A stretch of 64,000 nucleotides of DNA. Source: Yersinia enterocolitica. Lineage in GTDB: Bacteria > Pseudomonadota > Gammaproteobacteria > Enterobacterales > Enterobacteriaceae. The number at the start of each line of letters is the position of its first letter. Position 1 is the first letter of the stretch. Under the pieces are notes generated by a model. That model was not told the origin of the DNA. It made no database searches and saw only the letters and a list, made by a program, of their open reading frames with translations. The stretch covers positions 1,798,001 to 1,862,000 of the forward strand of contig NBTC02000002.1 of assembly GCA_002082245.2 (NCBI GenBank), written 5' to 3'. Positions 9,017 through 18,744 of this stretch are shown here, piece by piece. Made by a program: the position numbers and the translations under genes.

Positions 9017-9092
9017 TGGTGGGTCGTGCGGGATTCGAACCTGCGACCAATTGATTAAAAGTCAACTGCTCTACCAACTGAGCTAACGACCC
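9017..9092 (-). tRNA. tRNA-Lys (anticodon UUU), copy 4 (promoter-proximal)
   Basis: Complete 76-nt gene with CCA, identical to the others. It is the first gene of the array in the direction of transcription, so the promoter should lie in the 192 bp between it and cpoB (9093-9284). A TATAGT-like -10 is visible there, but no -35 at normal spacing was found. E. coli also has a lysine/valine tRNA cluster directly after cpoB; no tRNA-Val is present here. Confidence 0.97.
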
Positions 9093-9284
9093 ATTATGTG
9101 CATTGCTTACTATAATTTCCTGCTGCTTTAACGTTTTACAAGTTGTCTTGGCAACGGCGGCATATATTACTAATTTCTCTTCACAGTGCAACTTAAATTT
9201 CTGTTGAAGCGTTTAACTGCTTGTTCTTCGCTCGCCAAAGTCCAGAAATTAGTCAATATGACCAATTCCTGGACTCGAAAATGG

Positions 9285-10094
9285 CTAAAGAGCAGATAAA
9301 CGTTTCTGTGCCTGTTTAGCAGCATCAGTATTAGGATATTGCTTGATCACTTGTTGATAAACCGCCTTCGCTTTATCGCTTTGGCCTTTATCCTGCATGA
9401 TCACCCCAACTTTAAACATCGCTTCTGAACTTTTTGGAGACTTTGGATAATTTTTTACTACAACAGCATAATAATATGCAGCGTCGTCTTTCTTACCTTT
9501 GTTGTAATACAACTGCCCTAACCAATAGTTGGCATTAGGCTGGTAAGTCGACTTTGGATACTGTTTCACAAAACCTTGGAAAGCAGTGATCGCTTGATCG
9601 AATTGCTTTTTCTCAAGAGCCAAAGAAACGGCTGCATTATAATCGCTGTTTTCATCACCAGTACTTGCTGCAGGTGCCGCTGTAGCAGCCGCTGCGCCTG
9701 CGGCAGCAGTAGCGGAACTTCCAGCCGCAGAATTATCTGTCGCAGCACCAGTAGCCGCAGAAGCTGAACCCTGCGCCCCCTGACCACCGCTCAGACTCTC
9801 CATCTGCTGGTAGATCTGTTTTTGCCGCTCAACAATTTGATTGAGCTGGTACTGATTTTCTTGGATCTGACCGCGTAAACTATCTACATCGCGTTGCGAA
9901 TCGGATAGCTGTTGCTGAAGTTGAGTTAATAGTTGGCTGTGAGCGTTGGAAATACGCTCAAGTTGAGTGACCCGATCTTCTACCGAGCCGGAGCCGACAT
10001 TACTGATTGGCGCTTGGGCAGTAGCGGCCCATGGGACCGCTACGCCAACCAGTAACGACAGACCCACTAAGTGACGTCTGAAGTTACTGTTCAT
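9285..10094 (-). CDS. cpoB: Cell division coordinator CpoB (formerly YbgF)
   Basis: A 269-residue periplasmic protein. Signal peptide at about 1-26 (cleavage near ATAQA); coiled coil at about 40-100 (VTQLERISNAHSQLLTQLQQ); a low-complexity Ala/Ser/Thr linker at about 105-148; C-terminal TPR repeats (YNAAVSLALEKKQFDQAITA, ANYWLGQLYYNKGKKDDAAY). CpoB binds TolA and PBP1B and couples outer-membrane constriction to septal peptidoglycan synthesis. Slightly longer than the E. coli protein (263), mainly through the linker. Last gene of the tol-pal operon, 9 bp after pal. Confidence 0.94.
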   Translation of the reverse strand: MNSNFRRHLVGLSLLVGVAVPWAATAQAPISNVGSGSVEDRVTQLERISNAHSQLLTQLQQQLSDSQRDVDSLRGQIQENQYQLNQIVERQKQIYQQMESLSGGQGAQGSASAATGAATDNSAAGSSATAAAGAAAATAAPAASTGDENSDYNAAVSLALEKKQFDQAITAFQGFVKQYPKSTYQPNANYWLGQLYYNKGKKDDAAYYYAVVVKNYPKSPKSSEAMFKVGVIMQDKGQSDKAKAVYQQVIKQYPNTDAAKQAQKRLSAL

Positions 10095-10103
10095 GCGATT
10101 CTC

Positions 10104-10610
10104 TTAGTAAACCAGAACTGCACGACGGTTTTTAGCAAACGCTGCTTCGTCATGGCCCAGTACTGCTGGTTTCTCTTTACCGTAAGAAACGATAGAGATC
10201 TGGTCAGCCGAAACGCCTTTACCTTGCAGATACATTTTCACAGCATTTGCACGACGCTCGCCCAACGCGATGTTGTATTCTGGCGTACCGCGTTCATCCG
10301 CGTGGCCTTCAACAACAACTTTGTAAGATGGGTTGCTACGCAGGAATGCAGCATGTGCATCCAGCATTTGAGCGAAGTCAGAACCGATATCGTATTTATC
10401 GAAACCGAAGTAAACGATATTGTTCTTTTGCAGTTCTTGCATCTGAAGACGAGCTTGCTCTTCTGAAGACAAGTTGCTGCCATTTTCTGTACCAGTGCCA
10501 GCGCCCATGCCAGATTGGTCATTATTTGCGCTTTTGTTAGAACTACACGCAGCGATTGCCAGAACTGGCAAAGCCAACATTAGCCCTTTTAGCACTTTGT
10601 TCAGTTGCAT
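10104..10610 (-). CDS. pal: Peptidoglycan-associated lipoprotein Pal
   Basis: A 168-residue outer-membrane lipoprotein. Signal peptide [18 protein letters not shown] with lipobox ending in C at residue 21 (AIAACSS), a Ser/Gly-rich tether, then an OmpA-like peptidoglycan-binding domain ([20 protein letters not shown]). Pal anchors the outer membrane to peptidoglycan and binds TolB. The ATG at 10610 is chosen over an in-frame upstream start at 10655 because it begins a standard lipoprotein signal. Confidence 0.97.
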   Translation of the reverse strand: MQLNKVLKGLMLALPVLAIAACSSNKSANNDQSGMGAGTGTENGSNLSSEEQARLQMQELQKNNIVYFGFDKYDIGSDFAQMLDAHAAFLRSNPSYKVVVEGHADERGTPEYNIALGERRANAVKMYLQGKGVSADQISIVSYGKEKPAVLGHDEAAFAKNRRAVLVY

Positions 10611-10658
10611 CTCTTTGATCCTTTTATAGTTTGCCATACATACGTATTTACACATGCA

Positions 10659-11951
10659 TCACAGATACGGCGACCAGGCAGGAAATTTGACCTGTCCATC
10701 AGTTGCCGGAAGACGCGCTTTGAAACGCCCATCAGTCGAGACCAGCTGTAACACAGCTCCCAGCCCTTGTGTCGAGCTATAGATAACCATGGTGCCGTTA
10801 GGCGCGATACTAGGCGTTTCATCCAGGAACGTGTCCGTTAATACTTGAACGGCTCCCGTTTCTAGATCCTGTTTGGCGATGTGTTGTGCCCCACCATTAG
10901 AACTAACCAATGCCAGGAACTTACCATCAGGACTCACATCTGCGTTCTGGTTCTGAGAACCTTCCCACGTGATTCGCTGTGGTGCACCACCATTAATATT
11001 CACTTTATACACTTGTGGACGACCGCCCTGATCCGAGGTATAGGCCAGATTCTGGCTATCCGGGAACCAGCTTGGTTCAGTGTTATTGCTACGACCATCA
11101 GTAACCTGGCTGATTTGACCAGACCCTAAGTCCATAACATACAAGTTCAAACTACCGCTTTTAGATAACGCGAAAGCCAGTTTAGTCCCGTCCGGTGAGA
11201 AAGAAGGCGCACCGTTATGACGAGGGAATGAAGCCACTTGTCTGATTGCACCATTAGCCAGCGTCTGAATAACCAGTGCTGACTTACCACTCTCGAAAGT
11301 GACATAAGCAATTTTGCTACCATCTGAAGACCAGGCTGGTGACATCAAAGGTTCTGGCGAACGGTGAACGACAAACTGGTTGTAGCCGTCGTAATCAGAA
11401 ACCCGCAATTCGTGTGGGAATTTGCCTCCGTTGGTTTGCACAACATAAGCAATACGGGTACGGAAAGCACCTTTAATCCCAGTCAGCTTCTCAAATACTT
11501 CATCACTGGCAGTATGCGCTGAATAACGTAACCATTGTTTAGTTACTTTATACTGATTTTGCGCTAAAACGCTACCGGCTGCACCAGAAGTATCGACTAA
11601 CTGGTAAGAAACCACATAGCTACCATCAGCACTCGGTTGAACCTGACCAACAACAACAGCATCAATACCCAACGCAGTCCAGGCTGCTGGCGTTACTTCT
11701 GCCGCAGTTGAAGGCTGTTGTGGCATGCGAGCCGCATCAATTGGGTTAAATTTGCCGCTGTTACGTAAATCTGCGCCAACAATAGCACCGATCTCTTCAG
11801 GTGGTGTACCCGGCCCCATCCATTTAAACGGAACAACACCAATTGGACGAGCAGAGTCTACCCCTTGGGTAATCTCAATTCGAACTTCTGCATGTAACAC
11901 AGAAGCCCACAAAACTAAAAAGCCTAGCGCAACTCGAAATGCCTGCTTCAT
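10659..11951 (-). CDS. tolB: Tol-Pal system translocation protein TolB
   Basis: A 430-residue periplasmic protein. Cleavable signal peptide (cleavage after LHA, about residue 21), an N-terminal alpha/beta domain ([20 protein letters not shown]), then a six-bladed beta-propeller with repeated WSPDG-type motifs ([76 protein letters not shown]). It binds Pal and passes the TolQRA signal to it. Same length as E. coli TolB. It lies 48 bp before pal, downstream of tolA. Confidence 0.97.
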   Translation of the reverse strand: MKQAFRVALGFLVLWASVLHAEVRIEITQGVDSARPIGVVPFKWMGPGTPPEEIGAIVGADLRNSGKFNPIDAARMPQQPSTAAEVTPAAWTALGIDAVVVGQVQPSADGSYVVSYQLVDTSGAAGSVLAQNQYKVTKQWLRYSAHTASDEVFEKLTGIKGAFRTRIAYVVQTNGGKFPHELRVSDYDGYNQFVVHRSPEPLMSPAWSSDGSKIAYVTFESGKSALVIQTLANGAIRQVASFPRHNGAPSFSPDGTKLAFALSKSGSLNLYVMDLGSGQISQVTDGRSNNTEPSWFPDSQNLAYTSDQGGRPQVYKVNINGGAPQRITWEGSQNQNADVSPDGKFLALVSSNGGAQHIAKQDLETGAVQVLTDTFLDETPSIAPNGTMVIYSSTQGLGAVLQLVSTDGRFKARLPATDGQVKFPAWSPYL

Positions 11952-12071
11952 CTTATCTCCCTTATCCGAGCGGGATGCCCGCGATAATTAGCAGAATTTT
12001 AACAAACCAACGCAAACAAAACTACATAATCCACGGTTGATCAACAAAGTTATACCCCTGTTAATCAACCT

Positions 12072-13217
12072 TTATTGAGGTTTAAATACAAGCGGAGCAT
12101 TCTTAAACACTTCATAAACGTCCGAGCTTGGAGGCTTAGGAATCTTCGCTTGTTTTGCAGCAGCGATAGCAGCCTGGCACAGTGCCGGGTCACCCCCTTC
12201 TGCTTTAACATCAATTAATAGACCATCTGGTGCTAATTTAATTCGCAGATCACAGGTACGGCCTTTGTAAAGATCTGCATCATAAAATTTACTCTGGATC
12301 GCAGCGGTTATCTGGCCCAAATAGCCACTAACATCACCCGCTGATGCCCCGCTCTTCTTGCCACCACCTTTACCCGCAGCAGCAGCGCCCGCGCCGGCCC
12401 CACTTTTCGGTGCATTTTTGGAGTTAGCTAAACCACCAAATAAATCATCAACATCGGTTGTTGCCGCCGCTTCTGCAGCCGCTTTTTTCTTGGCATCAGC
12501 AGCAGCGGTTTTTTTAGCCTCTGCGGCCGCTTTTTTCTCAGCATCAGCCGCAGCTTTCTTCTCAGCGGCGGCAGTTGCTGCTTTCTCGGCAGCATCAGCC
12601 GCTTTCTTCGCCTCAGCATCAGCTTGTTTCTTCGCTGCTGCTGCTACAGCCGCCTCTTTTTTGGCTTCGGCTTCTGCTTTTTTCTGCGCGTCAGCTTGTG
12701 CTTTCACGATTTTATCAGCTTCTGCTTTTGCTTGTGCGGCTGCGGCCTCTGCCTGTTTCTGCTCTTCTTTCGCTTTTGCAGCAGCGGCAGCAGCAACTTT
12801 CTGTTGCTCAGCGGCCTCTTTTTGCTGCTCAGCGGCTTGTTTTTTCTGTTCTTCAGCCGCCTGCTTGGCATCTTCTTGCGCTTGCAGACGCTCTTTTTCC
12901 AATTCTTTCAGCCGTTGTTGCTCAGCAGCCTGCTTTTGCTGCAATTCTTCTGCTTGCTGATCGGCTTTTTTCTGGCGCTGTTGTTCTGCGCGTTTAGCGT
13001 CAGTCTGCTGTTGCTGCTGACGGTTATACTGTTCTGTTACTGCGCCCGGATCGACCATGACGGCGTCAATAACTTCGCCGCCAGCACCGCCGCCGCCCAT
13101 TTCAGTCTTCTGCGTCAGAGAGCCCCAAATCAACAGGGCAATCAATATGATGTGCAGAACCACCGACACGATAACGGCGCGATTCAGCTTATCATTTTGC
13201 TCGGTTGCCTTACCCAC
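12072..13217 (-). CDS. tolA: Cell envelope integrity protein TolA (GTG start)
   Basis: A 381-residue inner-membrane protein spanning the periplasm. One N-terminal transmembrane helix (about 13-33), a long Ala/Lys/Glu-rich helical domain (about 50-290) with repeats of the KKAAADAEKKAAAEAKK type, a Gly-rich hinge, and a C-terminal domain (about 305-381) with two Cys residues (GRTCDL, ALCQ) that contacts Pal/TolB, colicins and phage proteins. GTG at 13217 gives the family start GKATEQNDKLNRAV. A longer frame to 13277 lacks conserved sequence. Length differences from E. coli (421) fall in the repetitive domain. Confidence 0.95.
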   Translation of the reverse strand: MGKATEQNDKLNRAVIVSVVLHIILIALLIWGSLTQKTEMGGGGAGGEVIDAVMVDPGAVTEQYNRQQQQQTDAKRAEQQRQKKADQQAEELQQKQAAEQQRLKELEKERLQAQEDAKQAAEEQKKQAAEQQKEAAEQQKVAAAAAAKAKEEQKQAEAAAAQAKAEADKIVKAQADAQKKAEAEAKKEAAVAAAAKKQADAEAKKAADAAEKAATAAAEKKAAADAEKKAAAEAKKTAAADAKKKAAAEAAATTDVDDLFGGLANSKNAPKSGAGAGAAAAGKGGGKKSGASAGDVSGYLGQITAAIQSKFYDADLYKGRTCDLRIKLAPDGLLIDVKAEGGDPALCQAAIAAAKQAKIPKPPSSDVYEVFKNAPLVFKPQ

Positions 13218-13327
13218 GCTCGATTTCCACACTCGATGTCCGCATCTATTGCTAAAAAACGGAACTGCTAAAAACAAGGTATCTACTGGCTGGAGTGACT
13301 CTCAATCCAACCAATATCAACGCAAAT

Positions 13328-13756
13328 TTATATCGGTTGAGTCATTAAGCCCACCGACGTCACACCCGCCTGATGCAGCATATTCAGAGCCTTGATAATT
13401 TCATCATAAGGCACCTCTTTAGCACCACCTATCAGGAACACAGTTTTCGGATTCGATTTCAATCTGGCCTGAGCCTCTGCCACAACTTGTTCTGAAGGCA
13501 GTTGCTCCATCCGCTGGTGATCTACCACCAACGAGTATTGCCCCACCCCTGACACTTCCACAATCACTGGTGGATTATCATCACTTGAGACGGTTTTTGA
13601 GTCCGTCGCGTCGGGCAAGTCCACCTCAACGCTTTGCGTAATGATCGGCGCGGTCGCCATAAAGATCAGCAATAGCACCAGCAACACGTCCAGTAAGGGA
13701 ACAATGTTAATTTCAGACTTAAGCTCGCGACGTTTACGACCACGTACTCGCGCCAT
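13328..13756 (-). CDS. tolR: Tol-Pal system protein TolR
   Basis: A 142-residue ExbD/TolR-family protein: short cytoplasmic N-terminus, one transmembrane helix (about 19-40, NIVPLLDVLLVLLLIFMA) carrying the conserved Asp of the proton path, and a periplasmic domain. Works with TolQ to couple proton motive force to TolA movement. Lies 12 bp after tolQ; tolA starts 110 bp further on. Confidence 0.96.
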   Translation of the reverse strand: MARVRGRKRRELKSEINIVPLLDVLLVLLLIFMATAPIITQSVEVDLPDATDSKTVSSDDNPPVIVEVSGVGQYSLVVDHQRMEQLPSEQVVAEAQARLKSNPKTVFLIGGAKEVPYDEIIKALNMLHQAGVTSVGLMTQPI

Positions 13757-13768
13757 ACAACCCCCTAC

Positions 13769-14856
<1,088 letters not shown>

Positions 14857-14945
14857 TCTACTTCCCAGTAATGCAGTTAACGGACACACTATACTGAAGA
14901 GCGCTAAGCTTTGGAATCACTTGAGGGAATAGAACGAAAATAATT

Positions 14946-14963
14946 ATGGGCCGAATGGCCCAT
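14946..14963 (-). terminator. Hairpin downstream of the cyd operon
   Basis: ATGGGCC-GAAT-GGCCCAT forms a 7-bp stem with a 4-nt loop. Read leftward it is followed by AATTATTTT. It separates ybgE (stop at 15004) from ybgC and probably terminates cydABX-ybgE transcription. Confidence 0.6.
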
Positions 14964-15003
14964 AAGGATAGATTGTGTTCAGATTAGACGAAACGTGTAC
15001 AGA

Positions 15004-15297
15004 TTAGACAAAAAAGTAGAATAATCCCGCGCACAAGATCACAATTGCGGGAAGTGGTGAGAAAAAAGCACGCAACCATATCCGCTTAGGGCGAAAACCT
15101 ACCCCATGAATCACACCGGTACAAACCGCCCACACGATAAACACCTCTTGCCAGACCTCAAGTGAACTGGTTGCCGCCGCAAAACGCGAAGGGTCCCAAA
15201 ACACACAGAATGCCACAGCAAACGCGAGCACCAGTGAAAGGGCCCTGAACGGGCCCTTATCCAGTAAATCGTATAACTTATCAGACAACATCATCAT
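15004..15297 (-). CDS. ybgE: Cyd operon protein YbgE
   Basis: A 97-residue small membrane protein with about three hydrophobic segments. FWDPSRFAA and WAVCTGVIHGVGFRPKRIW are highly conserved in YbgE. Its function within the cytochrome bd operon is not established. Start chosen at 15297, which equals the E. coli length; ATGs at 15294 and 15291 are equally possible and no clear ribosome site distinguishes them. Its 5' end overlaps the end of cydX in another frame, suggesting coupled translation. Confidence 0.88.
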   Translation of the reverse strand: MMMLSDKLYDLLDKGPFRALSLVLAFAVAFCVFWDPSRFAAATSSLEVWQEVFIVWAVCTGVIHGVGFRPKRIWLRAFFSPLPAIVILCAGLFYFFV

Positions 15298-15415
15298 TGC
15301 CATTATTAGCGGCTTTCGCTGCTGCATTGGCTTCACTCTGCTCCAGCGCCAGAGCAGTAATGATACCAAAGGAGCAGGCCAGAAGTGTCCCTAGAATCCA
15401 GGCAAAATACCACAT
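15281..15415 (-). CDS. cydX: Cytochrome bd-I small subunit CydX
   Basis: A 44-residue single-helix membrane protein. It starts MWYFAWILGTLLACSFGIIT and ends in a polar tail rich in Ala and Asn (ANAAAKAANN). It matches CydX (YbgT) of E. coli, which stabilises the CydAB hemes. ATG at 15415 is preceded by AGGAG at normal spacing and lies 12 bp after cydB. The last 17 bp overlap ybgE. Confidence 0.95.
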   Translation of the reverse strand: MWYFAWILGTLLACSFGIITALALEQSEANAAAKAANNGNDDVV

Positions 15416-15427
15416 GCTTTATGCTCC

Positions 15428-16567
15428 TTAGTACAGTGAGTGCTTATTGTTTTCGATAAAGTCTTTATCAATGCGCCCGAACATCTTGTAGTAACACCAA
15501 CTGGTGTACAGCAGGATGATAGGAACAAAGATTATCGCAACAACGGTCATCACTTTCAGCGTCAACAGGCTAGAGGTGGCATCCCACATTGTCAGACTGA
15601 CATTTGGTACCGTGCTTGATGGCATAACGAACGGGAACATAGTTACCCCGGCAGTCAGAATCACACAGGCAATAGTCAGTGATGAGAACAGGAAGGCCCA
15701 AGCCCCTTTTTCAAAGCGCGACAGCAAAATGGTGAACAGTGGCAGAATAACCCCAAGAGCAGGCAGCGCCCACAGGCTTGGGTACTTATTGAAGTTAATC
15801 AACCATGCACCCGCCTGATGTGCAACTTCTTTGCGCATCGGGTTAGATTCAGCCGCCGTATCCAAAGCTGAGGTTATAACGAAGCCATCAATACCTTTAA
15901 CTAACCAGATACCGGCCAACAGGAAGGCCACACTCATCACCAACGCAGAGATCTGAGCCGCAGTACGGGAGCGCAGATGCAACTCACCACGGGTACGCAT
16001 TTGCAGGTAAGTAGCACCTTGCGTTACCAGCATGGTCAAGCTGACAACACCCGCCAGTAACCCAAACGGATTCAGCAACTGGAAGAAGTTACCGGTGTAG
16101 AACAGGCGCATGTAGCTATCCATGTGGAACGGTACCCCTTGCAGCAAGTTACCGAATGCCACACCGAAGACTACCGCTGGCACGAAGCTACCAGCAAAAA
16201 TGCCCCAGTCCCACATATTGCGCCAACGGTTATCTTCCACCTTAGAACGGTAATCAAAACCGACCGGACGGAAGAATAACGCAGCCAATACCAGAATCAT
16301 CGCAATATAGAAGCCGGAGAATGCGGCTGCATACACCATTGGCCAGGCAGCAAACAGCGCCCCACCCGCAGTGATCAACCAAACCTGATTACCATCCCAG
16401 TGAGGGGCAATCGAGTTAATCATAATACGACGTTCTGTATCATTCTTACCGATGATACGCAGCAGGATACCGACACCCATATCGAAACCATCGGTTACTG
16501 CGAACCCAATCAGCAGCACACCGATCAGCAGCCACCAGATAAATCGTAATACTTCATAATCAAACAT
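15428..16567 (-). CDS. cydB: Cytochrome bd-I ubiquinol oxidase subunit II
   Basis: A 379-residue inner-membrane protein with about nine helices, same length as E. coli CydB. Family landmarks: FDYEVLRFIWWLLIGVLLIG at the N-terminus, FAVTDGFDMGVGIL, PHWDGNQVWLITAGGALFAA, and WCYYKMFGRI near the C-terminus. Pairs with CydA in the high-affinity terminal oxidase used at low oxygen. Lies 14 bp after cydA. Confidence 0.97.
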   Translation of the reverse strand: MFDYEVLRFIWWLLIGVLLIGFAVTDGFDMGVGILLRIIGKNDTERRIMINSIAPHWDGNQVWLITAGGALFAAWPMVYAAAFSGFYIAMILVLAALFFRPVGFDYRSKVEDNRWRNMWDWGIFAGSFVPAVVFGVAFGNLLQGVPFHMDSYMRLFYTGNFFQLLNPFGLLAGVVSLTMLVTQGATYLQMRTRGELHLRSRTAAQISALVMSVAFLLAGIWLVKGIDGFVITSALDTAAESNPMRKEVAHQAGAWLINFNKYPSLWALPALGVILPLFTILLSRFEKGAWAFLFSSLTIACVILTAGVTMFPFVMPSSTVPNVSLTMWDATSSLLTLKVMTVVAIIFVPIILLYTSWCYYKMFGRIDKDFIENNKHSLY

Positions 16568-16581
16568 AAGTGGACTCCTGT

Positions 16582-18150
16582 TTACCGTGCTTCCTGCACT
16601 GGGGCAGTCGGCTGTTCAAAATGATAGCGGCCCGTTTTCAGGCTACTTGGCCCAAGGCGCGCGAATTTGAACATCAGGTACATTTCTGCCACCAGGAACA
16701 GCGTGTACAGACCACAGATCAACCCCATGGAGAATAGAATATCCCCAGCGGTGACTGACGAGTTTGCAATTGCTGTCGGCAGCACTTCACCGATAGCCCA
16801 TGGCTGACGACCATATTCCGCCACAAACCAACCTGCTTCTACTGCAATCCACGGCAACGGAATACCAAACAATGCTGCGCGCAGTAACCATTTTTTCTCA
16901 CCAATCCGGCCACGAACTACGTTATAGAAGGACAGACCGATAATCAGCAACATCAGGAAGCCACAGGCAACCATGATGCGGAAAGCGAAATACAGTGGCA
17001 GAACACGTGGGATTGAGTCTTTAGCCGCCAACTGAATTTGTTCTTCAGTCGCATCGGTAACGTTTTGGGTATAACGCTTCAGTAACAGACCGTAGCCCAG
17101 ATCTTGTTTCGCCTTACTAAAGGCTTCACGCACCTCAGGGTCAGTGTTACCCGAACGTAATTTTTCTAGCAGACTGTAAGCATGAATACCATTACGGATA
17201 CGGACTTCATGCTGAGACATCAAATCACGCAAGCCGATAACCGGTGTATCCAATGAACGGGTCGCTATTATCCCCAAGGCAAATGGAATCTGAACCGCAA
17301 ATCGGTTCTCCATGGTTTCTTGATTCGGGATAGCAAACAGCGTAAAGGCTGCCGGAGGCGGTTGGGTTTCCCATTCAGCTTCAATTGCAGCCAATTTGGT
17401 TTTCTGCACATCGCCCATTTCGTAACCAGATTCATCACCCAGCACGATAACCGACAATACGGCAGCCAAGCCAAAGCTCGCCGCAATGGCAAAGGAACGC
17501 TTGGCAAACGGAATATCACGGCCTTTCAACAGATAGTAAGAACTGATACCCAGCACAAACATCGCGCCAGTCACATACCCTGCCGCTACAGTGTGAACGA
17601 ATTTCACCTGTGCAACCGGGTTGAGAACCAGTTCAGAGAAGCTCAGCATTTCCATACGCATAGTTTCAAAGTTGAAATCAGATGCAATCGGGTTTTGCAT
17701 CCAACCGTTGGCAACCAAGATCCACAACGCAGAGAAGTTAGAGCCTAATGCAACCAGCCAGGTTACAGCCAAATGCTGATGTTTACTCAGGCGATCCCAT
17801 CCGAAGAAGAACAGACCGACGAAAGTAGACTCCAGGAAGAACGCCATCAAACCTTCAATTGCCAGAGGGGCACCGAAGATATCACCGACGTAATGTGAGA
17901 AATATGACCAGTTAGTCCCGAACTGGAACTCCATAGTCAAACCAGTAGCAACCCCCAGAGCAAAGTTAATAGCAAATAACTTGCCCCAGAATTTGGTCAT
18001 ATCTTTATAGATTTGTTTACCAGACAGCACATAAACCGATTCCATAATTGCCAACATAAACGCCATACCCAGCGTTAGTGGGACAAATAAGAAATGGTAC
18101 ATTGCCGTTAAGGCAAACTGTAACCGTGACAGTTCGACAATATCAAACAT
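16582..18150 (-). CDS. cydA: Cytochrome bd-I ubiquinol oxidase subunit I
   Basis: A 522-residue inner-membrane protein, same length as E. coli CydA. Heme ligand H19 is in [14 protein letters not shown]. The b558 ligands lie in [16 protein letters not shown] (equivalent of H186) and [11 protein letters not shown] (equivalent of M393). The Q-loop for quinol oxidation is present ([20 protein letters not shown] onward). It oxidises ubiquinol and reduces O2 without pumping protons. First gene of the operon; the upstream region carries FNR- and ArcA-like sites. Confidence 0.98.
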   Translation of the reverse strand: MFDIVELSRLQFALTAMYHFLFVPLTLGMAFMLAIMESVYVLSGKQIYKDMTKFWGKLFAINFALGVATGLTMEFQFGTNWSYFSHYVGDIFGAPLAIEGLMAFFLESTFVGLFFFGWDRLSKHQHLAVTWLVALGSNFSALWILVANGWMQNPIASDFNFETMRMEMLSFSELVLNPVAQVKFVHTVAAGYVTGAMFVLGISSYYLLKGRDIPFAKRSFAIAASFGLAAVLSVIVLGDESGYEMGDVQKTKLAAIEAEWETQPPPAAFTLFAIPNQETMENRFAVQIPFALGIIATRSLDTPVIGLRDLMSQHEVRIRNGIHAYSLLEKLRSGNTDPEVREAFSKAKQDLGYGLLLKRYTQNVTDATEEQIQLAAKDSIPRVLPLYFAFRIMVACGFLMLLIIGLSFYNVVRGRIGEKKWLLRAALFGIPLPWIAVEAGWFVAEYGRQPWAIGEVLPTAIANSSVTAGDILFSMGLICGLYTLFLVAEMYLMFKFARLGPSSLKTGRYHFEQPTAPVQEAR

Positions 18151-18405
18151 CTTGACTCCTTGCTCCTCGCAGGAAGACTCCGACTTGCGGCAACCGAGCC
18201 TCCGCTAACTAAATTGGAAGCCCTGAAATTACCCCGCAGTGAATGCCCAAAAAAACACAACAAAAATAACAATATCAACTACCCAGTATTACACCGCGGT
18301 AATAGTACGCTTCTAATCCCACACAATAAATAGGATTTTACGTGACCCAGCGTTGAGTTCTGGATACAGGTCAACAAACAGGCCATTTGCCCATCCCGCC
18401 GTAGT

Positions 18406-18419
18406 TTGATCTAGAACAA
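18406..18419. promoter_or_regulatory. Candidate FNR site 1 upstream of cydA
   Basis: TTGAT-CTAG-AACAA matches the FNR consensus TTGAT-N4-ATCAA at 9 of 10 positions. The same half-sites recur 51 bp away. FNR represses cydAB under full anaerobiosis in E. coli. Confidence 0.6.
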
Positions 18420-18456
18420 TTTAAGCTCATATGAACATTATTGCTATATTCAAAAC

Positions 18457-18470
18457 TTGATTTAGAACAA
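18457..18470. promoter_or_regulatory. Candidate FNR site 2 upstream of cydA
   Basis: TTGAT-TTAG-AACAA, 9 of 10 consensus positions, with the same deviation (AACAA for ATCAA) as site 1. Two FNR sites are also described at E. coli cydAB. Confidence 0.6.
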
Positions 18471-18485
18471 TTAATTCTTTTTCAT

Positions 18486-18500
18486 GTTAATTAAAAGTTT
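18486..18500. promoter_or_regulatory. Candidate ArcA box 1
   Basis: GTTAATTAAAAGTTT matches the ArcA consensus GTTAATTAAATGTTA at 13 of 15 positions. ArcA activates cydAB under microaerobic conditions in E. coli. Confidence 0.55.
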
Positions 18501-18525
18501 GATTGTTTTTATATAACCCCAATCT

Positions 18526-18540
18526 GTTAATGAAATGTAA
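18526..18540. promoter_or_regulatory. Candidate ArcA box 2
   Basis: GTTAATGAAATGTAA matches the ArcA consensus at 13 of 15 positions. It is in the same orientation as box 1 and 40 bp from it, about four helical turns. Confidence 0.55.
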
Positions 18541-18744
18541 TTTTATGGTTTCTCTAATGCTTTATTACTGCGTTATTATGCGATCCAGATTAACGTTTAA
18601 ATTTATTACACTCAGAGAGAGTTAAATCACAATTCCGAGTTTTATATAAATATATTAGTCTAACTTGAGGGAAGCGTTCGCAAGTGTTGCCATTTTGTTG
18701 CATGATGAAATGCTATTTCTTGATAAAATATTGAATCCTCTACA

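Larger units (their letters stand above)
8889..9100. repeat. 212-bp direct repeat, right copy (partner 8141-8352)
   Basis: Right partner of the 212-bp direct repeat: tRNA 3'-end remnant, 63-bp element, 54-bp spacer, intact tRNA-Lys and 8 bp beyond. Confidence 0.85.
18151..18744. other. Divergent promoter region between cydA and the 5'-nucleotidase gene
   Basis: 594 bp, no gene. The 150 bp next to cydA form an untranslated leader. The middle (18400-18545) is very AT-rich and contains two FNR-like and two ArcA-like sites, reported separately. The right-hand 150 bp should hold the promoter of the 5'-nucleotidase gene; no clear sigma-70 boxes were picked out. Confidence 0.7.

Noticed and set aside
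8094..9100. Regular repeats in the tRNA region as a possible CRISPR array
   Set aside because: Repeats contain tRNA-Lys genes and their fragments, spacing is irregular, spacers are themselves repeated and no cas genes are nearby.
9093..9284. Sigma-70 promoter for the tRNA-Lys array
   Set aside because: A TATAGT-like -10 is present but the nearest -35-like sequence is about 20-21 bp away, too far for a confident call.
12358..13271. Long open frames antisense to tolA (200, 140 and 215 codons)
   Set aside because: They are mirror images of the Ala/Lys repeat codons of tolA, strongly biased in composition and without ribosome sites; tolA itself is clear on the other strand.
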